Assembly: GCA_028284675.1 (NCBI GenBank) | Contig: JANQRI010000030.1 | Span: 1-64,000 of the forward strand | Origin: Gammaproteobacteria bacterium | GTDB taxonomy: Bacteria > Pseudomonadota > Gammaproteobacteria > HTCC5015 | Direction: 5' to 3' | Length of the DNA: 64,000 bases | Part shown: in pieces, positions 22,712-33,200 of the stretch | How the letters are laid out: every line of letters starts with the position of its first letter | Numbering within the stretch: the stretch's first letter is position 1 | Translations under genes and position numbers: made by a program | The notes under the pieces: model-generated | Database searches by the model: none | What the model was told of the DNA's origin: nothing | Seen by the model: only the letters and a program-made list of their open reading frames with translations

Positions 22712-23866
22712 ATGTTGAGCTCAAGGTATTCTGCTTTAATCGTACTGTTATCCGCTGCTTTCACCGGGGTACCTGTGATGGCCGGTGGTAAAATCGAGTT
22801 TGGTGAAGATAAGTTCATAACCATTGGTGCCGGCTTAAGGACGGGAGTGACCAGTATCAGCCCTGACGGTGGTACTGATGATATTGATTTTTCTTTGCAG
22901 AGTATGCGTTTATATATTGGCGGGCAGATAAATGAGAACGTCAAGATGACATTTAATACTGCCCGGGTGGATGGTGAAATCGATGTGCTGGATGCGATTG
23001 CTCAATTTGAGTTTTCTGAAGGGGTTAATCTCTGGATCGGTAAAATGCTTGCACCTTCATCACGGATCGAAATGAATGGTCCTTATTATGCTTTAACGTG
23101 GAATCAATATACGCAGCCCTTGTTTGCCCAGGACCAGGATGCCCCTGGTGATGGTTTTGAAGGCAAGGCCGGTACTTTTGGGCGTGATGATGGTGTGACC
23201 TTCTGGGGCTCTGCGGATAAATTTCAATACGCAATTGGTTTGTTCGACGGGTTCAATGGCGTATCCCCCGACAGCCTGCTGCTTGCAGCACGTTTTGCCT
23301 ATAATTTTTTGGCGAAGGAGCAAAACCCGGCGTATTACACCAGCAGCACCTATTATGGTGGTTTGGGTGATATTTTTACTGTTGCATTGACCTTTCAAAC
23401 CCAGTCCGATGGTGTGGGTGATGTGGATGAAGGCGGTGATTTTACCGGTACTTCGGTGGATGTCTTCTGGGAAAATGCTTTTGATGGAGGCAGTGCATTG
23501 ACGGTGGAAGCAGAGTTTAAAACATTTGATTCCGATTTTACCGGCGTCGGCACTGTACCTTCCGATGGTTGCGGCTTGACACCGACTACCGGCTTTTGTT
23601 TGTTTGATGGCGACTCCTATTTTGTTGCCGCGGGCTATTTATTTCCGAAGACCGGCAAAGTGGCTTATCAGCCATATGTAAGGTTTGTGAGTAACGAACC
23701 AAGTGATGCTGTTGATTCTGATCTGACTGAAGCGGGCATTAACTTTGTAATTGATGGACATAATGCAAGGTTAAACCTGAATTTCAGCAGTGGCGATGCC
23801 AATATTACAGGTTTTCGTGGTACTGATACGGATACTGTTTCTTTTAATGTGCAACTGCAACTTTAA
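22712..23866 (+). CDS. Outer-membrane porin, likely urea/amide uptake
   Basis: Exported beta-barrel of 384 residues. The signal peptide is at about 1-24 (LIVLLSAAFTGVPVMA). The mature start is GGKIEFGEDKFITIGAGLRT. Alternating hydrophobic strands with aromatic girdles follow, ending in FNVQLQL, though without the usual terminal Phe. It resembles the phosphate-selective-porin/FmdC-like group. FmdC of Methylophilus is a porin for short amides and urea, and the position ahead of urease and urt/fmd genes supports that role. The ATG at 22712 (after TAAGGA) gives the signal peptide; an upstream in-frame start would bury it. Confidence 0.75.
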   Translation: MLSSRYSALIVLLSAAFTGVPVMAGGKIEFGEDKFITIGAGLRTGVTSISPDGGTDDIDFSLQSMRLYIGGQINENVKMTFNTARVDGEIDVLDAIAQFEFSEGVNLWIGKMLAPSSRIEMNGPYYALTWNQYTQPLFAQDQDAPGDGFEGKAGTFGRDDGVTFWGSADKFQYAIGLFDGFNGVSPDSLLLAARFAYNFLAKEQNPAYYTSSTYYGGLGDIFTVALTFQTQSDGVGDVDEGGDFTGTSVDVFWENAFDGGSALTVEAEFKTFDSDFTGVGTVPSDGCGLTPTTGFCLFDGDSYFVAAGYLFPKTGKVAYQPYVRFVSNEPSDAVDSDLTEAGINFVIDGHNARLNLNFSSGDANITGFRGTDTDTVSFNVQLQL

Positions 23867-23943
23867 TAATTGATTTTATAGGCATGGCTTGGTCAAAGGT
23901 TTCAGCTTTTGGCCAAGCCGGGAGTTGAATCTGGGTAATTATA

Positions 23944-24900
23944 ATGGTTGCGTGTATTAAAGGAGATTTTACGGATAAAAATGCAACTGATTTTTTTCAA
24001 CAGCAATGGCCCGCATTTTTAGAGATGGAATTCACTTCCCGTAGAAACTCACCAAATTCATTAGAAGATAGTTCTATACCTGCTACTTATCTGGCGCATA
24101 GCCGGCATAAAGGGCCTCTGTATTTACAGAAGCCATTTTATCCAGAAGGGGCGTATTGTGCTCATGCCTATTTGCTGCACCCGCCGGGTGGTCTGTGTTC
24201 GGGCGATGATTTGCAGATTAGCGTACAGGCTAATGATCATGCCAATGTGGTGATAACCTCTCCAGGCGCAATGAGATTATATAAAGCCCGGAAGCCTGCT
24301 GTCGGGCAGGGTGATTCAGTGGCTGATAATGTACAGCTGCAAAAAGTATTTAATCGGTTGAGGGCGCAAAGTGGTAGCTCTATTGAATGGTTGCCTATGG
24401 AAACAATCGTTTACCCGGCAGCATTTGCCGATTTGCATACTGATATTGAATTGGATGCTGACAGCTATTTTGTGGGTTGGGAAGTGGTTTGCCTGGGGTT
24501 GCCAGCCAGTGAAGCATTTTTTACTGAAGGGCGGTTGAGGCAGACGATACAGATTACGATTAATAATCGACCTGTGTTAATTGATCGTTTCCAATTTGAC
24601 CAGCCACACCTCTTGTTTGATGCGGCTTGTGGTTTAAAGCGGCGACCGGTAAGCGGTGTTATGCTGGCAGGTCCTTTTGCTGAGATGCCAAGCGAGTTGA
24701 TGCAGAGTTTGCAGGAAAAGCTTCATATTGAGAATGGAGAATCAATGGCCAGTGTGACATTTGTTAATCAGTTTTTGATTGTTCGTTATTTGGGGCATAG
24801 CAGTTATTCTGCGCGAAAAACATTTATATCCTGTTGGAAGCTGATAAGACCTTATTTGCTTAATCGAAAAGCGAGTATGCCCGCTATTTGGCGGACTTAG
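23944..24900 (+). CDS. ureD: Urease accessory protein UreD
   Basis: Scaffold that binds apo-urease and recruits UreF/UreG for nickel insertion. The 318-residue protein shows the family landmarks GPLYLQKPFYPEGAYCAHAY, LHPPGGLCSGDDLQI, TSPGAMRLYKA and WLPMETIVYPAAF. It is slightly longer than usual because of a 40-residue N-terminal extension before ATYLAHSRHKGPL. It is the first gene of ureDABCEFG. ureA follows after 19 bases. Confidence 0.95.
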   Translation: MVACIKGDFTDKNATDFFQQQWPAFLEMEFTSRRNSPNSLEDSSIPATYLAHSRHKGPLYLQKPFYPEGAYCAHAYLLHPPGGLCSGDDLQISVQANDHANVVITSPGAMRLYKARKPAVGQGDSVADNVQLQKVFNRLRAQSGSSIEWLPMETIVYPAAFADLHTDIELDADSYFVGWEVVCLGLPASEAFFTEGRLRQTIQITINNRPVLIDRFQFDQPHLLFDAACGLKRRPVSGVMLAGPFAEMPSELMQSLQEKLHIENGESMASVTFVNQFLIVRYLGHSSYSARKTFISCWKLIRPYLLNRKASMPAIWRT

Positions 24901-24919
24901 TTTATTTAAAGGTTTCTGA

Positions 24920-25222
24920 ATGGATCTATTGCCTAAAGAGAAAGATAAATTATTGGTATTTACAGCTGCATTGCTGGCTGAGCGGCGCTTACAGCGTGGT
25001 CTTAAGTTAAATTATCCTGAAGCGGTTGCCTTGGTTAGTCTGGCGATTATTGAAGGTGCCAGAGACGGCAAAGCGGTTGCGGAGCTTATGAGTTTTGGTA
25101 AAACCATTTTAAATCGTGATCAGGTGATGGAAGGCGTACCTGAATTGATCCCTGAAATCCAAGTCGAGGCAACGTTTCCGGATGGCACCAAGCTGGTCAC
25201 TGTGCATAACCCGATTGCCTAG
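24920..25222 (+). CDS. ureA: Urease gamma subunit UreA
   Basis: Smallest structural subunit of the nickel enzyme that hydrolyses urea to ammonia and carbamate. The 100 residues match the full family length (MDLLPKEKDKLLVFTAALLA, LNYPEAVALVSLAIIEGARD, DGTKLVTVHNPI). The separate gamma, beta and alpha genes are the usual three-subunit bacterial arrangement. The ATG at 24920 lies within the ureD-ureA junction. A 70-base gap precedes ureB. Confidence 0.97.
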   Translation: MDLLPKEKDKLLVFTAALLAERRLQRGLKLNYPEAVALVSLAIIEGARDGKAVAELMSFGKTILNRDQVMEGVPELIPEIQVEATFPDGTKLVTVHNPIA

Positions 25223-25292
25223 AGCCTGTTCGTGCTTGTTGTGTGGGCTCGGCTTGTTAAGTTGATTGCAAGCAGATTTTAAGAGGTGAAAT

Positions 25293-25601
25293 ATGATACC
25301 CGGTGAATTAAAGGTGGATGCAGGTGAGCATCAATTAAATGCCGGCCGCAAGCAACTTAAAGTAACGGTTTCCAATACCGGTGACCGGCCAATACAAGTG
25401 GGTTCGCATTATCATTTTTATGAAACCAATCCGGCATTACGTTTTGACCGTGAGGCAACCCGAGGTTATCGCTTAAATATTACCGCAGGTACAGCGGTTC
25501 GCTTTGAACCCGGGCAAAGTCGGGAAGTTGAGCTGGTTGAATATGCCGGCAGTAAAACTGTGTATGGGTTTCGTGCTGAAGTGATGGGTAAGATAGTTTA
25601 G
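25293..25601 (+). CDS. ureB: Urease beta subunit UreB
   Basis: 102-residue structural subunit. Family motifs are MIPGELKV, VTVSNTGDRPIQVGSHYHFY, AGTAVRFEPGQ and GSKTVYGF. The start at 25293 follows AAGAGGTG. ureC begins 8 bases after the stop, so expression is probably coupled. Confidence 0.97.
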   Translation: MIPGELKVDAGEHQLNAGRKQLKVTVSNTGDRPIQVGSHYHFYETNPALRFDREATRGYRLNITAGTAVRFEPGQSREVELVEYAGSKTVYGFRAEVMGKIV

Positions 25602-25609
25602 GGGTGTTT

Positions 25610-27313
25610 ATGACTAAAATTGATCGTCTTGCTTATGCACGAATGTTTGGGCCTACAAGCGGCGACCGTGTGCGCCTGGGTGATACAGAATTGTGGGTGG
25701 AAGTTGAAAAGGATTATACACAGTACGGTGATGAGGTTAAGTTTGGCGGCGGCAAGGTTATTCGTGACGGTATGGGGCAAAGTCAGTGTATGGCAGCTGA
25801 CACCGTTGATACAGTGATCACTAATGCGCTAATAGTGGATTACACCGGTATTGTTAAAGCAGATGTCGGCATTAAAAATGGACGAATAGAAACGATTGGA
25901 AAAGCAGGCAATCCGGATATTCAAAGTAACGTTGATATTATCATTGGCCCGGGCACGGAAGTGATTGCCGGTGAGGGTCAGATTTTGACTGCAGGCGGTA
26001 TTGACGCGCATATTCATTTTATTTGTCCTCAACAGATAGAAGAAGCATTAATGTCCGGTGTGACGACTATGCTGGGCGGTGGAACCGGCCCGGCAACGGG
26101 AACAAATGCAACGACCTGTACGCCGGGACCCTGGAATATTCAAAAAATGTTGCAGGGTACTGACAGTATGCCGATGAATTTGGGCTTTCTCGGCAAAGGT
26201 AATGCGAGTTTGCCAGAGGCGCTGGAGGAACAGTTATTGGCCGGAGCCTGCGGTTTAAAGCTGCATGAAGATTGGGGTACGACACCGGCAAGTATTGATA
26301 ACTGTTTGAATGTGGCTGAAAAATATGATGTGCAGGTTGCGATTCATACGGATACGTTAAATGAGTCCGGTTTTGTAGAAGACACGTTGGCCGCTTTTAA
26401 AGGCCGGGCAATACACACCTATCATACGGAAGGTGCCGGCGGTGGGCATGCGCCGGATATTATTAAAGCCTGCTCACAGTCGAATGTATTACCATCATCA
26501 ACCAATCCAACGCGGCCCTATACTGTGAATACGATTGATGAGCATTTGGATATGCTGATGGTTTGTCATCATCTCGACTCATCGATTCCGGAAGACGTGG
26601 CATTTGCTGATTCGCGTATTCGAAAAGAAACTATTGCGGCTGAGGATATTCTGCATGATCTGGGTGCTTTCAGTATGATCGCATCCGACTCTCAGGCCAT
26701 GGGGCGTGTAGGCGAGGTGATCACACGAACCTGGCAAACGGCCCACAAGATGAAAGTTCAGCGTGGGCCATTAGAACCGGATAACGAGCGCAACGACAAT
26801 TTTCGTATTAAGCGCTATATCGCTAAGTATACAATTAATCCTGCTGTCACCCATGGTATTGACCATGAAGTGGGCTCGATTGAAGTAGGTAAGTTGGCTG
26901 ATCTTGTACTATGGAAGCCTGCGTTCTTTGGTATTAAACCAGCGATGGTGATTAAAGGCGGGCTTATAGCTGCTGCTCCTATGGGGGACCCTAATGCCTC
27001 TATTCCCACCCCGCAGCCGGTGCACTATCGTTATATGTTTGGGGCTTATGGTCATGCACCTCAGCAGACGGCTGTCACATTTGTCAGTCAGGCCGCGTTA
27101 AGTTCGGGGAACCTGGACAAGGCCGGTTTGGCCCGGCGACTGGTTGCATGTCGTAATACCCGCAGTATTAGCAAAGCCGATATGCAATTAAATAATATGA
27201 TGCCGGATATTAGCGTTGATCCACAGACTTATGAGGTGCGTGTTGATGGCAAGTTACTGACTTGTGAGCCTGCGAGTCAATTACCCTTGGCGCAGCGCTA
27301 TTGTTTGTTTTAA
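25610..27313 (+). CDS. ureC: Urease alpha (catalytic) subunit UreC
   Basis: Catalytic subunit carrying the two-nickel centre, 567 residues. Visible motifs are FGPTSGDRVRLGDTELW, the His pair in GIDAHIHFICP, the carbamylated Lys in GLKLHEDWG, the His ligands in VAIHTDTLNESG and HTYHTEGAGGGHAPD, the flap Cys-His in MLMVCHHLD, and the Asp ligand in MIASDSQAMGRVGE. All metal and flap residues are intact. The ATG at 25610 is chosen over a GTG at 25604 because the family starts with few residues before YARMFGPT. Confidence 0.98.
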   Translation: MTKIDRLAYARMFGPTSGDRVRLGDTELWVEVEKDYTQYGDEVKFGGGKVIRDGMGQSQCMAADTVDTVITNALIVDYTGIVKADVGIKNGRIETIGKAGNPDIQSNVDIIIGPGTEVIAGEGQILTAGGIDAHIHFICPQQIEEALMSGVTTMLGGGTGPATGTNATTCTPGPWNIQKMLQGTDSMPMNLGFLGKGNASLPEALEEQLLAGACGLKLHEDWGTTPASIDNCLNVAEKYDVQVAIHTDTLNESGFVEDTLAAFKGRAIHTYHTEGAGGGHAPDIIKACSQSNVLPSSTNPTRPYTVNTIDEHLDMLMVCHHLDSSIPEDVAFADSRIRKETIAAEDILHDLGAFSMIASDSQAMGRVGEVITRTWQTAHKMKVQRGPLEPDNERNDNFRIKRYIAKYTINPAVTHGIDHEVGSIEVGKLADLVLWKPAFFGIKPAMVIKGGLIAAAPMGDPNASIPTPQPVHYRYMFGAYGHAPQQTAVTFVSQAALSSGNLDKAGLARRLVACRNTRSISKADMQLNNMMPDISVDPQTYEVRVDGKLLTCEPASQLPLAQRYCLF

Positions 27314-27338
27314 GTCATCTATTTGAAATGGGGTGATT

Positions 27339-27797
27339 ATGGAAATTGTTGAGCGTTTAGGCTGTTATGGCGATGCAGCAGATAGTATTAAGCTGGATTA
27401 TTTGCAGCGGGAAAAAGGGCGATTTAAAACCGTTTCCACTAAAGGGTATGAAATTTGTCTGTTTCTCAAACGGGGCAAAACACTCAAGGAAAATGAACTG
27501 CTCCGGAGCAGTTGTGGCTATGAACTGGTTGTTGCATATGCTGAGGAAAGTGTGATGACAGCTACAGCCAAGGATTGGCAGCAGTTTTGCAAAGTGTGTT
27601 ATCACATGGGTAATCGTCATGTCAGATTGCAGATAGGGCGGTTATGGATCAGATTTAAACCTGATCATGTATTAAAAGAGTTATCGGAGAATCATGGTCT
27701 CTCTGTTAAGGAGCACGATGCTGTGTTTATTCCTGAATCCGGCGCCTATGCAAGAAATAATCACCATACTCATACCCATAATATGGCTATTACTTAA
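27339..27797 (+). CDS. ureE: Urease nickel metallochaperone UreE
   Basis: Delivers nickel to the urease activation complex. It has 152 residues from the ATG at 27339; a GTG six bases earlier is an alternative. The N-terminal peptide-binding-like domain covers about 1-75. The C-terminal metal-binding domain has CYHMGNRHVRLQIG and the His-rich tail NNHHTHTHN, which matches nickel-storing UreE tails. It lies 25 bases after ureC and 2 bases before the proposed ureF start. Confidence 0.93.
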   Translation: MEIVERLGCYGDAADSIKLDYLQREKGRFKTVSTKGYEICLFLKRGKTLKENELLRSSCGYELVVAYAEESVMTATAKDWQQFCKVCYHMGNRHVRLQIGRLWIRFKPDHVLKELSENHGLSVKEHDAVFIPESGAYARNNHHTHTHNMAIT

Positions 27798-27799
27798 AA

Positions 27800-28483
27800 T
27801 TGAATGGTTTGTTGTTAAAAGAACAGCAACGAAGCCTACGGCTGATGCAACTATCCAGCGCTTCATTGCCGGTGGGTGGCTATAGTTTTTCACAGGGTTT
27901 GGAGTATGCGATTGAAGCCGGCTGGTTGGAAAACGAAAGCGATGTCAGTCGTTGGGTTAAGGTTGTTATGCTCGAATCGCAGGCAAAAACTGATTTGCCC
28001 ATATTGATACGCCAGTATCAAGCATTCCTGAAAAACAGTATCACGGATACGGAGTATTGGAATGAATATTTGCTTGCCAGCCGGGAAAGCGCTGAGTTTT
28101 ATAAGGCAGATGTAGCCATGGGAAAAGCATTGCTGAAGTTATTACCTGAATTCGGTGTTGACTTGGCCAATATGAAAATATTGAACATCAGTTTTGTAAC
28201 ATCTTTTGCATTGGCAGCTGCGCATTGGAAATTGGGTGAACAGGAAACATGTAAAGGGTTTTTATGGGCGTGGCTGGAAAACCAGGTTATCGTGGCAAGT
28301 AAATTATTGCCCATGGGGCAAACCGCGTCACAAAAAATAATATTGCATCTGGCAGACCAAATTCCGAAAGCAATTGCTTGCGCATTGACAATTACAGATG
28401 ATGCGATTGGAAACAGTTTGCCCGGGTTGGCCATCGCCAGCGCCCGCCATGAAACTCAGTATTCACGGTTATTTTGTTCCTGA
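27800..28483 (+). CDS. ureF: Urease accessory protein UreF
   Basis: All-helical partner of UreD that gates nickel insertion and GTP hydrolysis by UreG. 227 residues. The motifs SSASLPVGGYSFSQGLEYA near the N-terminus and FVTSFALAAAHW, LGEQ in the middle are those of the family. The start is uncertain: TTG at 27800, 2 bases after ureE, keeps normal length, while the ATG at 27845 would trim 15 residues but keep the core. ureG follows after 15 bases with AAGGAGA upstream. Confidence 0.93.
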   Translation: MNGLLLKEQQRSLRLMQLSSASLPVGGYSFSQGLEYAIEAGWLENESDVSRWVKVVMLESQAKTDLPILIRQYQAFLKNSITDTEYWNEYLLASRESAEFYKADVAMGKALLKLLPEFGVDLANMKILNISFVTSFALAAAHWKLGEQETCKGFLWAWLENQVIVASKLLPMGQTASQKIILHLADQIPKAIACALTITDDAIGNSLPGLAIASARHETQYSRLFCS

Positions 28484-28498
28484 TAAAGGAGAGAGTTT

Positions 28499-29113
28499 AT
28501 GAAACAGGCATTAAGAGTAGGGGTTGGCGGACCGGTTGGTTCGGGCAAAACAGCTCTATTGCGCCAGTTATGTTTAATGATGCGGGATCATTATGAAATG
28601 GCTATTGTTACCAATGATATATATACGCGTGAAGATGCTGAGTTTTTAACAAGGCATCAGGCACTGGAACAAAATCGAATTTTAGGTGTGGAAACTGGCG
28701 GATGCCCGCATACTGCAATACGTGAAGATGCGTCAATGAATCTTGCTGCAATTGATTCACTATGTGAAGTATTTCCGGATCTTGATTTTATACTGGTTGA
28801 AAGTGGCGGTGATAATTTGAGCGCGACTTTCAGTCCGGAATTGTCTGATTTGACACTGTATGTTATTGATGTCGCAGCCGGGGATAAAATTCCACGTAAA
28901 GGCGGACCGGGTATTACGAAATCTGATTTGTTGATCATAAATAAGACCGATCTTGCACCCATGGTAGGTGCATCACTTGAAGTTATGAAAAAAGATGCTG
29001 AACGAATGCGAATTGATAAACCGTTTATATTTTCAAATTTAAAACAGGGTGATGGTCTTCAGGACATCATTGATTTTATTGTTGTGGAAGGAATGTTGAA
29101 AAAAACTCCTTAA
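28499..29113 (+). CDS. ureG: Urease accessory GTPase UreG
   Basis: SIMIBI-class GTPase that powers nickel delivery. 204 residues. P-loop GGPVGSGKTALL, switch region VTNDIYTREDAEFL, the nickel-binding Cys-Pro-His motif in GVETGGCPHTAIRED, Walker B LDFILVESGGDN, and the guanine-specificity NKTD in LIINKTDLA. All are intact. The ATG at 28499 is preceded by AAGGAGAG. It ends the recognised urease genes; a small membrane peptide follows after 29 bases. Confidence 0.98.
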   Translation: MKQALRVGVGGPVGSGKTALLRQLCLMMRDHYEMAIVTNDIYTREDAEFLTRHQALEQNRILGVETGGCPHTAIREDASMNLAAIDSLCEVFPDLDFILVESGGDNLSATFSPELSDLTLYVIDVAAGDKIPRKGGPGITKSDLLIINKTDLAPMVGASLEVMKKDAERMRIDKPFIFSNLKQGDGLQDIIDFIVVEGMLKKTP

Positions 29114-29142
29114 ATTTATAACTGATATATGGGAGAAACAGT

Positions 29143-29316
29143 ATGAATAAGCTGAGTATTTTAATTGGTATCGGTCTTCTGTCAGGAAAAAATGTATTTG
29201 CTCATGGCGTACATGTAGATATGATAGAGAATGATTATTGGCATTACATATTTCATGGTGCACCCATAGTTTTTTTGATATTTTTGGTGTTGGTCATTTT
29301 AAAATCAAAAATATAA
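29143..29316 (+). CDS. 57-residue membrane peptide downstream of ureG
   Basis: Short gene with GGGAGA before the ATG at 29143. The first about 20 residues look like a signal peptide (ILIGIGLLSGKNVFA). A His-rich stretch follows, AHGVHVDMIENDYWHYIFHG, then a membrane helix (APIVFLIFLVLVILKSKI) to the end. The AHG-H pattern recalls the start of HupE/UreJ-type nickel membrane proteins, but the rest of that family is absent. A role in nickel or urea handling is inferred from position and the His residues only. Confidence 0.65.
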   Translation: MNKLSILIGIGLLSGKNVFAHGVHVDMIENDYWHYIFHGAPIVFLIFLVLVILKSKI

Positions 29317-29353
29317 GGGTTTTTTAATTTTGTTATTGTTATGGCATTAAAAG

Positions 29354-30262
29354 TTATTGCCCCAATTTCTTTTGCAGGCATTGTATCGCCAATGTGGCTG
29401 CTGAAGTTCGGTTTTCCACCCCGATTTTTTTGAATAATTGTTCGAGGTGCTTGTTAACCGTTCTGGGGCTCATTTCTAAAATTTGTGCAATTTCACGATT
29501 GGTTTTCCCTTTGGATAACCATAAATGCACTTCAGCTTCCCGCTGTGTTGTCTTAAAATAATCTTTGAGAACTGTTTTTTCATCCAGGGACTTATTGTCC
29601 ATAAGGCGAATCAGGTGTTCATTGTTTTCTGAAAAGTTAAAATATATGGCCGTCATCTCTTTGTCTTCACAATTAAAATAAAATTTGTTTCCGTCTGTGG
29701 GTTTATGTGACAACCATTGGGCAATGTCGTATTTTAATTCTTTGGAAACACTGTTCTGCCAGTCAAGCAGGTGGTTTGCCTGTGGGGTGGACCAAAGTTT
29801 ATTGGCTTGCCCGTCGAGCGCTATAATGCTTTGGCCTGCAATATCCAATGCGGACTGTGCACTTAATGTGGTTCGTGCATTAGCTAGGTGTACATTAATT
29901 CTTGCGATCAACTCATCCGGATTAATCGGTTTGGTCAGATAGTCAACACCGCCGGCTTCAAAGCCTTGAATGATACTTTTGGTATCACTTAAACCCGTCA
30001 TAAAAATAACCGGTATATTTTTTAAATTGGCATTGGATTTAATGCGTTTACAGGTCTCAAAGCCGTCCATAGATGGCATAATCGCATCCAGCAGGATAAC
30101 ATCCGGTGTCATTTTTTCTGCTATATGAATAGCCTGTTGACCTTCGAGCGCGACAAGTGTTGTCATATTGGTCTTCTCCAGGGATTCATTCAACATGCCC
30201 AGAGTATCGGGTGAATCATCAACAATTAAGACAAGGCTACTGTTGGATGTAGATTTATTCAT
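29354..30262 (-). CDS. LuxR-type response regulator of the urea/amide island
   Basis: 302 residues. The receiver at about 8-125 has the acidic pair in LIVDDSPDT, phosphoacceptor D59 in DVILLDAIMPSMDG, and the Lys in LTKPINPDE. A linker of about 110 residues without a recognised domain follows. The C-terminal LuxR helix-turn-helix at about 237-295 reads REAEVHLWLSKGKTNREIAQ and SPRTVNKHLEQLFKKIGV. Its start overlaps the kinase stop by 4 bases (30259-30262), so the two are co-translated. It is convergent with the urease genes and is a likely regulator of this island. Confidence 0.92.
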   Translation of the reverse strand: MNKSTSNSSLVLIVDDSPDTLGMLNESLEKTNMTTLVALEGQQAIHIAEKMTPDVILLDAIMPSMDGFETCKRIKSNANLKNIPVIFMTGLSDTKSIIQGFEAGGVDYLTKPINPDELIARINVHLANARTTLSAQSALDIAGQSIIALDGQANKLWSTPQANHLLDWQNSVSKELKYDIAQWLSHKPTDGNKFYFNCEDKEMTAIYFNFSENNEHLIRLMDNKSLDEKTVLKDYFKTTQREAEVHLWLSKGKTNREIAQILEMSPRTVNKHLEQLFKKIGVENRTSAATLAIQCLQKKLGQ

Positions 30263-33200
30263 TTAGAGTTTATTCCCAGCAGGTCAATGATTTTATTGAA
30301 TTTTACCTCTCTTATATAATGTTGAAGTTTTGTGATAAATTTCGGGCTGGCGGTGCCAGAGCGATTTAAATTCTGGGCAATATTTTTTAATTGGCTTAAA
30401 TGCCCAATTTCAGCATAGTAAATAATTTCTTTACAGATTTTTCTCTCGGGTAAATCATCTTCTGTAATAGTTTGTGCCGGTTGGTGATATAAGTCGTCAT
30501 TCTTGGGTTTGTAACGCCAATCTAAATCCAGGTAGATCGCAAGTCTCTCTAACAGGCTATCAAGTTTTACAGGTTTTATTAAATAGTCGTTATATGCCGG
30601 GTTTGCGTCATCACTTAATGTGTCTTCACTTGCATTTGCTGTTACTAATAATATGGGAGCGGAAAATTTTAATTCCCTGAGCTTTTTGGCTAAAGAAGGG
30701 CCATCCATACCAGGCATAAGCCTGTCTATTAAAAAGATATCCGGTTTGAAATTTTTCACCATATCAAGACAGGATTCGGCATCAGCTGCCTCAATTACAC
30801 CGAATCCCAGTGGTGTCAATAGCTCACTGACCAGACTCCGATGAGCGGCGTCATCATCGACGACAAAAACGGATTTTTTACTGCCGTTATAACCATAAAT
30901 TCGTTTTGGTTTCAGGTCATCCTGTATTAAATTTTCGGTACGGGACAGCATTAACCAGACAGTAAATGTGGCACCTCCTTCTGAATTATTTTTAACGCTT
31001 ATATCGCCACCCATAATGTCGACAAGCAGCCGGGTGATTGCCAGTCCCAAACCGGTGCCGGCGACAAAAGGACCATCCGGTCTGCGTACACGTTCAAAAG
31101 GTTTAAAGATTCGTTCAAAATCACTCTCAGGTATACCAATGCCAGTGTCATAAATCTGAAATTCAGCAACTTCATTTTTATATTTTATAGATAGCTTTAT
31201 TTCGCCATGCTTGGTAAATTTAATGGCATTAGTCAGTAAGTTGATGAGGATTTGTCGCAGCCTTTTTTCGTCACCGATCACTACTTCCGGTAATTTTGAG
31301 TGACAGATGTAACTGAATTTAAGTCCTTTATCTTTGGCTTGAGTGCGAAATATCTGGGCAATCTGGTCCATTAAATCACCAATACGGATTTGATGACGCT
31401 GAATATCCAGGCGTCCGGCTTCGATTTTTGATATATCGAGCAGACCCTCAATTAAGTTTGCCAGGTGGTCTCCACTGCGTTTTATGATTGAAGCTTTTTC
31501 CTGGACGAATGACGGTATGGTAGTGTCCATTTCCATCAGTTGTGCATACCCTAATACGGTGTTTAAAGGTGAGCGTAATTCATGACTGATGCCGGTTAAA
31601 TATCTACTTTTTGCATTGTTTGCCGCTTCAGCTTGTTCTTTTGCAACCTGTAGTTGCAGATCTGTTTTTTTATGCGCTTCGATTTCTTCGATCAGGCGGC
31701 GGGTTTGGGTTTGGGATTCTTTTTGGGCAATAATCTGACTTTCAGTAGCCAAAACAAAGAGCCAGCATATAACACCGGCTACTATCATCAGAATAAAAAA
31801 CACTTTCCAGAGTGTCTCTTCGAGTAAAATCTTGGTTGCTTCGTTATCAGTTGGAATATTACTGTAAATAAGAACAAGTAAAATGCCAAATACAGGCGCT
31901 GTCAAAGATAACAATGCAGTGAATTTTATAATGCGAGGGTCCATATAACTTCTTATGGATTCGGGTATAACACGCTGTATCAAGTCGATAATTTTTTGAC
32001 CGGGTTTTTCTTCTGTCTTACATGAGTCTAAACAACGCGTATCCAGTGAACAGCAAAGCGAACATATATGTCCATCGTAAACAGGGCATAAAGCCATATC
32101 TTCAGGTTCGTATATGTTTTTACATACACAGCATTCAATAACTTTTTTATCATCATTGAATACTTCGGGTTTACGTGCGATATAATATTTTCCCTTAGTA
32201 AGTAATGCTATTAGCGGAGCGGAAATAAAAGCACAGCACAACGCTATAAAATGGGCAAGTGCTTGCGCATAATCACCAAACATACCCAAGTATGACACAA
32301 TGCCGATTATTGAAGCTGCCAGCATCGCGCCAACTCCCACAGGGTTGATGTCATAAAGGTGAGCGCGTTTGAACTCGATATGTGGCGGGCTTAAACCCAT
32401 TGGCTTATTAACAACAAGATCAGCTACCAAGGCGCCCACCCAGCCAATTGCAACAATGGCATAGATGCTTAGGGTGCTTTCGAAAGTATGGTATATGCCA
32501 AGTTCCATCAGCGATAAAGCGATCGCAACATTGAATATAAGCCAGACGACACGGCCGGGATGGCTATGGGTTAGTCTGGAAAAAAAATTTGACCAGGCAA
32601 TAGAGCCTGCATAGGCATTGGTAACATTGATTTTTAATTGTGAAAGCACAACAAATATACCAGCGACTATAAGTGCTAAATCGGAATTTTGTATTGCAAA
32701 GTTAAAGGCTACCGAATACATGATGGTTGGGTCTATTGCGTCAACAGCAGGTATCCCTTTTTGTATTGCCACTACTGCTAAAAATGATCCAATTAAAATT
32801 TTTAAGCAACCGACAATTACCCAGCCTGGTCCGGCTGTTATTAATGCACTCCACCATGATATTTTGTTGGAAGATTTTTTTTCCGGTAAAAACCTTAAAA
32901 AATCAACCTGCTCACCGATTTGTGCGATCAACGCAAACATGACCGAAGCGGCAGCTCCAAATGAAAATATATCGATAGCCGGAGAGCTTTGCTTGCTGCC
33001 TATGTACTGTCTCCAATCTGTTATAAGTTCAGAGTGATTAAATAAAATGAATGCCAAAGGCAGGATTTGTAATAAAACCCATATCGGCTGAGTCCATAAC
33101 TGAAAACGGCTGATAAATGTGATTCCATAAAAAACCATCGGGATAACGACAACCGAACTTATAATATAGCCAATCGCCATTGGGATGCCCAATATCAGCT

